Positions 1-5,340 of a stretch of DNA of 9,360 nt are shown one piece after another. The DNA is from an uncultured Collinsella sp. (GTDB lineage: Bacteria; Actinomycetota; Coriobacteriia; Coriobacteriales; Coriobacteriaceae), in the NCBI GenBank assembly GCA_900754275.1, contig CAAECF010000049.1, forward strand, positions 1 through 9,360. Reading direction: 5' to 3'. The notes beneath the pieces were generated by a model. The model worked only from the letters and a program-made list of their open reading frames with translations, did no database searches and was not told where the DNA came from. The translations under genes were made by a program, and so were the position numbers. Position 1 is the stretch's first letter, and the number at the start of each line of letters is the position of its first letter.

Positions 1-64
1 TCAGGGGGAGAGCGCTTCCCTGACACGGAAGAGGTCAGAAGTTCAAATCTTCTAACGCCCACCA
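1..64 (+). tRNA. tRNA-Val(GAC), 3' part
   Basis: The window opens inside the D-arm of a tRNA, so the 5' acceptor strand is missing. The anticodon stem is CTTCC (15-19) pairing with GGAAG (27-31). Its loop CTGACAC puts the anticodon GAC at 22-24, which reads the valine codon GUC. The variable loop is 32-36. The T-stem AGAAG (37-41) pairs with CTTCT (49-53) around the loop TTCAAAT. The 3' acceptor strand AACGCCC (54-60) is followed by discriminator A61 and an encoded CCA (62-64). Discriminator A is normal for valine tRNAs. All visible helices pair perfectly, so the gene appears intact apart from the window edge. Confidence 0.95.
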
Positions 65-72
65 AATGTTCG

Positions 73-109
73 CAGCTCAGAGGCTATGTCCTCTGGGCTG
101 TTTTGTTTT
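73..109 (+). terminator. Rho-independent terminator after tRNA-Val
   Basis: An 11-bp stem, with one G-T pair (77/96), joins 73-83 to 90-100 around a 6-nt loop. It is followed directly by a T-rich tract (101-109, TTTTGTTTT). It begins 9 nt after the tRNA CCA end and should end the tRNA transcript. This also separates the tRNA from the accessory genes downstream. Confidence 0.85.
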
Positions 110-290
110 ATGTCGCCAAATCAGCTGGCAGCTCCAACCGCCCAACTAGCCAAAAGCCGACCATCTACTTGCCGATCTATTCATCGGCATAACCAATCAG
201 TCCGCACCGCAACTTCTCAGCAAAACGCCGCGATGTCTGCGCCCTGCGGTATCCTTGAGCCACTTGCACCTGCAGCACCAAGGAGCCGCC
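110..290. other. Non-coding gap before the DUF5710 gene
   Basis: This stretch has no convincing gene. The short open frames in it lack ribosome sites and recognisable content. A 7-bp inverted repeat (170-176 with 183-189, 6-nt spacer) is visible but has no T-tract and no evident partner. No good -35/-10 pair was found for the downstream gene. Confidence 0.4.
280..285 (+). promoter_or_regulatory. Ribosome binding site AAGGAG deciding the start at 291
   Basis: AAGGAG sits 5 nt before ATG 291. An in-frame TTG at 255 would give 12 extra residues (12 codons) but has no purine-rich site upstream, so ATG 291 is preferred. Confidence 0.75.
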
Positions 291-977
291 ATGCGCACCG
301 AGCTCGATGTCCCCTTTTCGCACAAAGAAGAAGCCAAGGCGCTGGGCGCCAAATGGGACCGGACCAAGAAGATCTGGTATGTACCCAGCGGCGTCAACCC
401 CGAGCCCTTTGCCGAGTGGCTGCCCGGTGTTGACCGATCCGACCCCTCAGCGCCGTATATATATCTAGTACTGGGCAAGCGCGAGTGCTGGAAGTGTTAC
501 AAAGAGACCTCGGTCGCAGCCTTCGGCATTCCCTATCGAACCGATAACGACGAGAGCATCGCCATCGCGCACGCGCCCAACGAAGCCGGGTACATTGCCA
601 TCGACACGGCCAACGCCAACGCACTCGCCATCGTGCCCGCTCTTGGCTGCGTACCGGGCGAGATCCGCGACTACCTTCATAAGCGCTGCGGCTACAAGCC
701 CGTAGGCGCGCGAGCCTCCAAAGCCCCGTCGCTCGGCAACACGTGCACCAGTTGCGACGCGCTGCAAGGCAGCCGCTATCTGTTCGAGGAGCCCTCGTCC
801 CCGTTTGCCCTCACTGCCATCAACAAGCTGCCGGCACTGGAGTTTATACGCGTCGAAGTTGCCGGCGTCTTTGGCGTCCCGGTCACGCGTACCGACTTTG
901 ACCAGGCGCTCTTTACCTGGGCACGCGACCATCACGCCGAGTTCCACAAGCAACTCGGTGAGGGGATTTATTTGTAG
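291..977 (+). CDS. DUF5710 domain protein with a split zinc knuckle
   Basis: The predicted protein has 228 aa and no signal peptide or membrane segment, so it is probably cytosolic. Residues 4-45 match the DUF5710 pattern: LDVPF, then KEEAKALGAKWD, then KIWYVPSG and PFAEWLP. This small domain occurs in many plasmid, phage and accessory proteins, often beside primase or DNA-processing domains. Residues 65-172 contain two CxxC pairs, C66-x-x-C69 (ECWKC) and C152-x-x-C155 (NTCTSC). The second is followed by DALQG and EPSSPF, the layout of a zinc knuckle found in uncharacterised DUF5710-type proteins. The remaining C-terminus (about 175-228) has no recognised domain. The biochemical role is unknown; nucleic-acid binding is a guess from the domain's usual company. 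The gene stands alone on this strand and converges with the zinc-ribbon gene, 37 bp away, with no terminator visible between them. Confidence 0.8.
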   Translation: MRTELDVPFSHKEEAKALGAKWDRTKKIWYVPSGVNPEPFAEWLPGVDRSDPSAPYIYLVLGKRECWKCYKETSVAAFGIPYRTDNDESIAIAHAPNEAGYIAIDTANANALAIVPALGCVPGEIRDYLHKRCGYKPVGARASKAPSLGNTCTSCDALQGSRYLFEEPSSPFALTAINKLPALEFIRVEVAGVFGVPVTRTDFDQALFTWARDHHAEFHKQLGEGIYL

Positions 978-1014
978 AGGCAAAAGACACTCACAGCCAA
1001 CTCCTCCGCATCAC

Positions 1015-1299
1015 CTATCCCTCGTCGCCGGCGTCGTACACGATATCGAGGCCACAAACAGGGCATTTCTCCGGATACACCGGCATATGAACGCCTGTCC
1101 GTTTTCTCACTTCGTCGCTGAGTCTGTCGCGCGCATCGATAAACCGAATGTCGAGACACGGTATTTGCGAGCCGCAGCAAGGGCAGGTGACGACAAACGA
1201 CGCGCAATCAACCTCTACGCTCGGAAACATATTGTTGTCTATAAGGGCACACGGCAGTTTTCCGTACTTCCCCATCGCAATATCGCCTCGCCAGCTCAT
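1015..1299 (-). CDS. Small zinc-ribbon protein
   Basis: The predicted protein has 94 aa. Two cysteine knuckles, C39-x-x-C42 (CPCCG) and C79-x-x-C82 (CPVCG), lie 37 residues apart, the classic spacing for one four-cysteine zinc site. Between them is a charged segment. No other domain is recognised and no function can be assigned. ATG 1299 is chosen because a strong purine-rich site (complement of 1305-1314, GAGAGGGGAG) lies just upstream; an in-frame GTG at 1371 would add 24 residues without such a site. The gene lies 122 bp after the HNH endonuclease gene on the same strand with no terminator between them, so the two may be co-transcribed. Its codon use, including an ATA, is less GC-biased than that of the peptidase gene in this window, which fits acquired DNA. 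It could be an accessory subunit of the nuclease, but nothing in the sequence proves this. Confidence 0.7.
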   Translation of the reverse strand: MSWRGDIAMGKYGKLPCALIDNNMFPSVEVDCASFVVTCPCCGSQIPCLDIRFIDARDRLSDEVRKRTGVHMPVYPEKCPVCGLDIVYDAGDEG

Positions 1300-1304
1300 A
1301 TACG

Positions 1305-1314
1305 CTCCCCTCTC
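1305..1314 (-). promoter_or_regulatory. Ribosome binding site deciding the zinc-ribbon start
   Basis: On the minus strand this reads GAGAGGGGAG and ends about 5 nt before ATG 1299. It favours that start over the longer GTG 1371 version. Confidence 0.7.
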
Positions 1315-1421
1315 GCTATACAAATCAGGAAGAGCATGCACCGGCGGGCGTGCGCGAGATTGCATCGCCACGCGATCCGATCAAACAACACGATCGTCAA
1401 AGAATGCCAAAGCCAAATACG

Positions 1422-2504
1422 CTAATACGGCAGAAGCCCCGCCTTTTCACGCTTCTTTTCCGAGCGATCGAACTCAATGCGATGGGCCTCAAGAAACACC
1501 GTATCGGGTCGCCACTGACGCTCATCCGGCTGCCTTAGCGTCGCACCCGCAAAGGAAGCGTAGTCGGTCTTATCCAGCAGGTACGATCCGCACAGCCGAT
1601 ATTCGCCGCAAACAGGCTCAAACGAAATCAGGTGAGCATCAAATAGGGAATGAAGATCGCGCCGAAGCAGAATACCGTTGCTGGCAACCTGCGATTTGGG
1701 TCCCGAGTAATTCTCGATATGTGCAGCCTCCAGAGCTTCACTGACGCCGCAGTCCGACACCGCGCAACGGCCATCATAGGCGGCAACGAGCTGCTTGCGG
1801 AACCATTGCTGCCCCAATCGCTCGCGCCTTAACGCATAGCGGACCTTTTCGTCGTCGGTCGCACCCTGTCCGGCAAACTCAATATCGACGGGTATGTGCT
1901 TCAGATAACTCATGTCGGGCGCAAAACGAGGGTCCGGTCCGCCTTTATGAACAGGACCGTGCAGAACAAACCATCCATTTTCGGGCTCGAACCGCTCAAC
2001 AAACGCAAGGCCGAGCACCTTATAGCCCACCTCGGTTGCAAATATGACTCCGACTGGGACGCCACATTCCATGCAGTTGAGCATTTTACGGTTGTAATTC
2101 TGGTCTCGAGAACCAACGGCTCCTGGCGCTTGGACCGAATACTTAATGACCCACGTACCGTCATCCAAATAGAGCGGAGGCACATCGGTGTAGAAGCTCT
2201 TTTTAGAGTTATGGACCGAAAGCGCAAAGATCTTATTGGGATCTTGCTTCACCCGATCCTGGCCCGGCCAGAAGATCCCTGAATCCCGCGTTACGGGAAA
2301 GAAGTCCGAGCCAATTCTCAAACGATACTGATACTGAGGGCTATCTTCCTTGGTGTGGTGCGGAAGGCTGGTCCAAACGCCGCCGCGCTGTTCCTCACCC
2401 AGAAACCACTCCCATGCCTCAACGTATTCGGAAGGCACGAGACTGCGGGCGCGGTCATAGCTTGGTCCATCCATCAACGGAACAGCAAGGTCAATGTCGT
2501 TCAT
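1422..2504 (-). CDS. HNH endonuclease (HNH_2 type), restriction-like
   Basis: The predicted protein has 360 aa. The C-terminal part carries an HNH nuclease core. It starts with YDGRCAVSDC at about 243-252 (C247, C252), followed by LEAAHI with the first catalytic-type His at 262. Then come N276 in SNGILL and DLHSLFDAH at 283-291 (H285, D289, H291). This order is that of HNH_2 enzymes, metal-dependent nucleases often annotated as restriction endonucleases. Residues about 55-185 form a separate domain (DGTWVIKYS near 115-123, GVPVGVIF near 148-155, YKVLGLAFV near 161-169). It resembles the N-terminal module seen on other HNH proteins; a role in recognising modified or specific DNA is inferred, not shown. 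ATG 2504 is preferred because AGGTG lies 6 nt upstream; GTG 2513 would add three residues. No methyltransferase is present, so a lone type IV-like or other defence nuclease is plausible. Its likely partner is the zinc-ribbon gene downstream. Confidence 0.85.
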   Translation of the reverse strand: MNDIDLAVPLMDGPSYDRARSLVPSEYVEAWEWFLGEEQRGGVWTSLPHHTKEDSPQYQYRLRIGSDFFPVTRDSGIFWPGQDRVKQDPNKIFALSVHNSKKSFYTDVPPLYLDDGTWVIKYSVQAPGAVGSRDQNYNRKMLNCMECGVPVGVIFATEVGYKVLGLAFVERFEPENGWFVLHGPVHKGGPDPRFAPDMSYLKHIPVDIEFAGQGATDDEKVRYALRRERLGQQWFRKQLVAAYDGRCAVSDCGVSEALEAAHIENYSGPKSQVASNGILLRRDLHSLFDAHLISFEPVCGEYRLCGSYLLDKTDYASFAGATLRQPDERQWRPDTVFLEAHRIEFDRSEKKREKAGLLPY

Positions 2505-2656
2505 CGCCAGCACCTACAACCATACGAACGCGAGTCATGCCCTTCAATAATATGGCCGAGAGTCAATTATTACGAGATCTCATTCCACGATCGGCACATC
2601 GTTGATGCTCTCGGTTTGCCGCTGGCGCGCTTGTACCCCGCTACCCCACTTCCCTG

Positions 2657-2662
2657 TATACT
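2657..2662 (+). promoter_or_regulatory. Candidate -10 element (TATACT) for the 163-aa gene
   Basis: TATACT matches the -10 consensus at five of six positions and would start transcription near 2669, about 50 nt before the GTG start. The nearest -35-like hexamer, TTGTAC at 2631-2636, is 20 bp away, which is longer than ideal. The rest of the divergent gap (2505-2719) contains an AT-rich patch around 2543-2575. It may hold the HNH promoter on the minus strand (a TTGACT is present), but no properly spaced -10 was found. Confidence 0.35.
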
Positions 2663-2708
2663 GATGTAGCACGTGTTTCATCCGGGCTTGTTGGGCCGGG
2701 TCGTTCAT

Positions 2709-2714
2709 GGGAGG
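2709..2714 (+). promoter_or_regulatory. Ribosome binding site GGGAGG deciding the GTG start
   Basis: GGGAGG lies 5 nt before GTG 2720 and fixes this unusual start codon. The nearby ATG at 2707 is in another frame. Confidence 0.7.
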
Positions 2715-2719
2715 TTCTT

Positions 2720-3211
2720 GTGGCTGTTTCGAATCCGCCTAAGGGAAGCGTTTCTTCTTCGTCCATCAAGCCGGTTACGCGCAAGGCCGTGCGTTGCCAG
2801 CGCGAGGTCGCTTGGCTTGTCACGCAGGCAGCAGGCAGACTCGTGGCGAGCACGGAGGACGTCAATGCTCCCACACCGAGCTTTGTGCTGGCAGCGGCGC
2901 TGAATCGAGTACGCCGGCTGGAACTCGTCGCACAAGAAGACGGCAGCCATCTTGGCTACCAGGACGCTATGGCGCCCGACCTGTTGACCTTTTGTCGCAT
3001 GACCAAATTGCCCGCCGCGCCCAATACGCTTTCGGACGCAGGCTACATGTTTACGCTCTCGGGCGCGGACCTTATCCGCAACATCTATGCATACTGCAGC
3101 GAGCTCGCCAAGCGCAGCGTCTTTGGCACGGCTGAAGTCAAACCGGGATATGTCATCAAGCTGGTTCTTAGGCTGTTCTTGATGGACGGGTTCGGGGCCA
3201 TGCCGGCGTAA
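2720..3211 (+). CDS. Hypothetical protein, 163 aa
   Basis: I do not recognise this protein. It starts with GTG behind a good GGGAGG ribosome site. The first 20 residues are Ser/Pro-rich and look disordered. Residues 20-75 are predicted to be mostly helical, with many Ala, Arg and Val. Residues 85-163 contain a mix of helical and loop segments, including KLPAAPNTLSDAGYMF and DLIRNIYAYCSELAKR. The protein has no signal peptide, no convincing membrane helix and only three scattered cysteines, so no zinc site. It is divergent from the HNH gene and convergent with the AlbA_2 ATPase gene (100 bp between stops). The good start site, single long frame and flanking promoter-like element support a real gene. 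No function is proposed. Confidence 0.65.
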   Translation: MAVSNPPKGSVSSSSIKPVTRKAVRCQREVAWLVTQAAGRLVASTEDVNAPTPSFVLAAALNRVRRLELVAQEDGSHLGYQDAMAPDLLTFCRMTKLPAAPNTLSDAGYMFTLSGADLIRNIYAYCSELAKRSVFGTAEVKPGYVIKLVLRLFLMDGFGAMPA

Positions 3212-3311
3212 GCCGAGTCTTTAGCATCACCGTCGACTGGGCAACAACCGCTTTACCTTAGTGGGCGCCAATCGAGGGTCGATTATTGAGTCGCCTCGTC
3301 CACTAACGCAT

Positions 3312-4778
3312 TTATTCCACGCGCTCTGACAGTCGATATTTGCGGTTGCGGCTTGTCGACGGCGCCGTGGGCTCAAGCTCGCCTTGAGCAATGAGCGCGT
3401 TGACGCGCGACCTAACCTGGGAAATTGTAAGCCCCGTGCGTTCTGCCAGCTCACGCGTCCCCAGCTCGCCGTAGTGTTTGAGTGCCGTCACAATTAAGCC
3501 CCCGCCATGATCGACCGGCTCGATCTTTGAACGGTAAAGTACGACCTTGAACCGATCGAACCCCGGGCAGAACAGGGGCTCGGCCAGACCATGCGCGCGC
3601 ATGGCATCGATCATCATCGGGATGCCCGAGCCATTGCCCTCAGCCGGCGAACCTGCGCCATCCGGCAGCGGGACAATCGACATGAGTTTCATGAGCGTCG
3701 CGTTACGGCATCGGGAGCTGCCGTCAAACAAGTTCTCGCGAGTCTTTCCCCCGTAAAGGCCGCCAGGATTCGTCACCTCGACACGATCGTCAAAGACGTC
3801 GACGGTAATCGATTGTCCACAGAACCAATCCCCGTATTCTCGATGGATTACGGCGTTGGCGATTGCCTCGCGCAGAACCTCCTCGGGAATCTCCAGCGAG
3901 TCGACACGCGAGACGCCTTGGACGGTCGAGGTTCGCCGCAAATTCTTGGCGACGGCCGCGACAGCATCCGAGATCATCTCGCCCAACGTTCCCTCACAGA
4001 TTGTGCGGTCCATGAACCTCAGCGACCCCGCCGTGCCTTTCCGGGTCCCCGCATAGACAGCCATGTCGATAAAGAGCTTGGGATAAAACTGCTGAGGGTA
4101 GGTGCCCGCAACTAGGAGTCCAGCCTTGGTGACATTGCCCTGGGAATCAAGGAAATTTAGGCGCTCCAGCTTCGTTTGTTTGTCCGGCGCGCCGCGCATT
4201 GCCCGAGGCGTCAACGAGAAAGCCCGATCTATCGTACGGTCGACCAGCGCCTCGTCGAGATCGTCCGCGCCCGCGCCCGCCACCGCGTCGCGATCGCTCG
4301 GAGTCGCTCGACCGTATGACGCCAATGCGAGCACCTCGGTCGACGAAAGCGGGACATCTTTGTCATCGATGCGTTTGTAGCTGCCACCTTGAGCGCCCCG
4401 CTCTATGACATAACAAGGCTTGCTCGACGGGTCGAGCTCCTCAATCGTGATGACCAGAACCACGGTGCCCTGGAGCTCCACGCGCTCAATGGTGTATTTG
4501 GGCGGATTGGCCAGCTTTCCGCGACCGCCGGCATCGCCCATGCCCGCCACGAATTGGTTGAGCACTTTCTCGGTCTCAAAGTTTGCAACTGGGACAAAAC
4601 CCGCGCGCTCACTCACTCCGAGTACGATGATGCCGCCGGCGGTGTTTGCGAAAGCGCTGACCGTTTCCCATACGTCGCGGGAAAGCGTTGTGGCGCTCTC
4701 CTTGACCTCGACGTTAAGATCGTCCGAGCCCATGCGCCTTAAAGACTCGAGCAGACCGGCCAGTTCGTTTTCGTTCAT
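3312..4778 (-). CDS. AlbA_2 (Schlafen-type) ATP-binding protein with C-terminal winged helix
   Basis: The predicted protein has 488 aa and three parts. Residues about 19-140 are an AlbA_2 domain, marked by VEVKES (23-28) and then AFANTAGGIIVLGVSE (42-57), the family hallmark. Residues about 290-415 form an HATPase_c_4-type ATP-binding region: EEVLREAIANAVIHREY (299-315, N-box with N308), DRVEVTNPGG (331-340) and a glycine-rich EGNGSGIPM (380-388). Residues about 425-485 form a winged helix-turn-helix (TRELAERTGL, then TISQVRSRVNALIAQGEL), which should bind DNA. Such proteins are widespread and often annotated as RecG-like or transcriptional regulators; their true role is poorly known, and some occur in defence or mobile contexts. 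ATG 4778 is chosen for the AAAGGA site 7 nt upstream, rather than GTG 4784. The duplicated iteron module begins 57 bp upstream, which suggests autoregulation by the wHTH part (inference). Confidence 0.88.
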   Translation of the reverse strand: MNENELAGLLESLRRMGSDDLNVEVKESATTLSRDVWETVSAFANTAGGIIVLGVSERAGFVPVANFETEKVLNQFVAGMGDAGGRGKLANPPKYTIERVELQGTVVLVITIEELDPSSKPCYVIERGAQGGSYKRIDDKDVPLSSTEVLALASYGRATPSDRDAVAGAGADDLDEALVDRTIDRAFSLTPRAMRGAPDKQTKLERLNFLDSQGNVTKAGLLVAGTYPQQFYPKLFIDMAVYAGTRKGTAGSLRFMDRTICEGTLGEMISDAVAAVAKNLRRTSTVQGVSRVDSLEIPEEVLREAIANAVIHREYGDWFCGQSITVDVFDDRVEVTNPGGLYGGKTRENLFDGSSRCRNATLMKLMSIVPLPDGAGSPAEGNGSGIPMMIDAMRAHGLAEPLFCPGFDRFKVVLYRSKIEPVDHGGGLIVTALKHYGELGTRELAERTGLTISQVRSRVNALIAQGELEPTAPSTSRNRKYRLSERVE

Positions 4779-4835
4779 CCGCACGTCCTTTCGCTCGGTT
4801 CTGCGAAGAATGCCGCGAATGGATTTCCTTCGTCT

Positions 4836-4904
4836 CTCAGTTATCTCTCGTAATTATCTCTCATCTTTCTGTTATCTCTCATATTAGAAATGAGTGAGAG
4901 ATAA
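4836..4904. repeat. Iteron module, copy 1 (three direct TTATCTCTC plus one inverted)
   Basis: The 9-mer TTATCTCTC occurs at 4841-4849, 4854-4862 and 4872-4880, so the start-to-start spacings are 13 and 18. Each copy is followed by a purine and T. An inverted copy, GAGAGATAA, is at 4896-4904, 24 nt after the third. The third and inverted copies sit in a larger perfect 14-bp inverted repeat (TCTGTTATCTCTCA at 4868-4881 with 4895-4908). This extends to about 20 bp per arm with one gap. The layout looks like a cooperative operator immediately upstream of the AlbA_2-wHTH gene. Confidence 0.85.
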
Positions 4905-4934
4905 CAGATAAGATGTCTGCCATCTGTTTCATAT

Positions 4935-4944
4935 AAACATGTTT
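4935..4944. repeat. 10-bp perfect palindrome AAACATGTTT
   Basis: AAACATGTTT is a perfect palindrome lying between the two iteron modules. It may be a small operator, or chance in AT-rich DNA. Confidence 0.4.
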
Positions 4945-4961
4945 TTGCTGGTAGAACAATC

Positions 4962-4978
4962 GGTATTGAGATAATACC
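4962..4978. promoter_or_regulatory. Inverted repeat GGTATT-5-AATACC between the iteron modules
   Basis: This is a perfect 6-bp inverted repeat with a 5-nt spacer, a typical size for a dimeric repressor site. It overlaps a -10-like GATAAT (4970-4975) on the plus strand. A TTGCTG at 4945-4950 lies 19 bp upstream of that hexamer. This may be a weak rightward promoter under an operator, but no gene starts soon after it. Confidence 0.4.
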
Positions 4979-5000
4979 ATGATTGCTTGTCTCTTTGCTG

Positions 5001-5069
5001 CTCAGTTATCTCTCATATTTATCTCTCGTCTTTCTGTTATCTCTCGTATTCGTGACGAATGAGAGATGT
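5001..5069. repeat. Iteron module, copy 2
   Basis: TTATCTCTC occurs at 5006-5014, 5019-5027 and 5037-5045, with the same 13 and 18 nt spacings as copy 1. A partial inverted copy (GAGAGAT at 5061-5067) again lies 24 nt after the third. The first 50 bases differ from copy 1 at only four positions by hand alignment. Next to the third iteron is a 6-bp inverted repeat, ATTCGT-G-ACGAAT (5048-5060), absent from copy 1. The start-to-start distance between the modules is 165 bp. Confidence 0.85.
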
Positions 5070-5080
5070 GCGGGCGGCGG

Positions 5081-5203
5081 ATGAGTGTGGATTTTGGACG
5101 GTCGGGAAATGAGGGTGGATATTTGGACGGTATTTGGGCGTTTTGAGGCTGATTCCGTCCGAAAATCCACTCTCATTCGATAGGCGTCCAAGTTTCCACG
5201 CTC
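5081..5203. repeat. 123-bp nested imperfect palindrome of four 22-bp motifs
   Basis: A motif close to ATGAGNGTGGATNTTNGGACGG occurs twice forward (5081-5101 and 5109-5130) and twice inverted (5155-5176 and a poorer copy at 5184-5203). The spacers between the two forward and between the two inverted copies are both 7 nt, and the central loop is 24 nt. The outer pair and inner pair can therefore fold as one roughly 49-bp imperfect stem. It has no T-tract and does not follow a gene on the plus strand, so a plain terminator is unlikely. A dispersed palindromic or MITE-like element is possible. Confidence 0.7.
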
Positions 5204-5282
5204 GCGCGGCGGGCACGCGGGGCCTTTACCCAATCCGCTGGCATCGTCTCCAGTTCGCCGCAGGGTCGCGGCCCCATATGGG

Positions 5283-5288
5283 TATACT
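5283..5288 (+). promoter_or_regulatory. Candidate -10 element (TATACT) for the M16 peptidase gene
   Basis: TATACT lies 52 nt before ATG 5341. No convincing -35 hexamer is found 16-18 bp upstream, so the assignment rests on the -10 match and its position between the long palindrome and the gene. Confidence 0.4.
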
Positions 5289-5340
5289 CTCGTGGATTCG
5301 ACTCGATTCGCCCCCGCTGGGGCGTCAAAGGAGACTGCAT

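Noticed and set aside
43..45. HicA lacking a catalytic histidine (Arg in the G-S-H position)
   Set aside because: Ser-Arg at this place is usual for this HicA subfamily, whose histidines are in HAPHP; it is not evidence of an inactive toxin. Positions given here are residue numbers of HicA.
41..64. tRNA 3' end as a visible attachment site
   Set aside because: No second copy of the tRNA end was found in the window and there is no integrase gene, so an att site cannot be supported.
805..1425. 206-codon plus-strand open frame across the zinc-ribbon gene
   Set aside because: It overlaps the DUF5710 3' end and the antisense of a gene with proper CxxC motifs. It has no ribosome site and no recognisable content.
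3270..3284. Hairpin between the two convergent genes
   Set aside because: The 6-bp stem (AATCGA/TCGATT) with a 3-nt loop has no T-tract on either side, so it is not supported as a terminator.
4836..5069. CRISPR-like array
   Set aside because: The repeated unit is only 9-11 bp, spacings are 13 and 18 nt and reproduced exactly in both modules, and the intervening sequence is conserved, unlike spacers.
5134..5340. 69-residue upstream extension of the M16 protein
   Set aside because: The extension would translate the palindromic element and lacks family similarity, while ATG 5341 has a perfect AAAGGAG at 7 nt.
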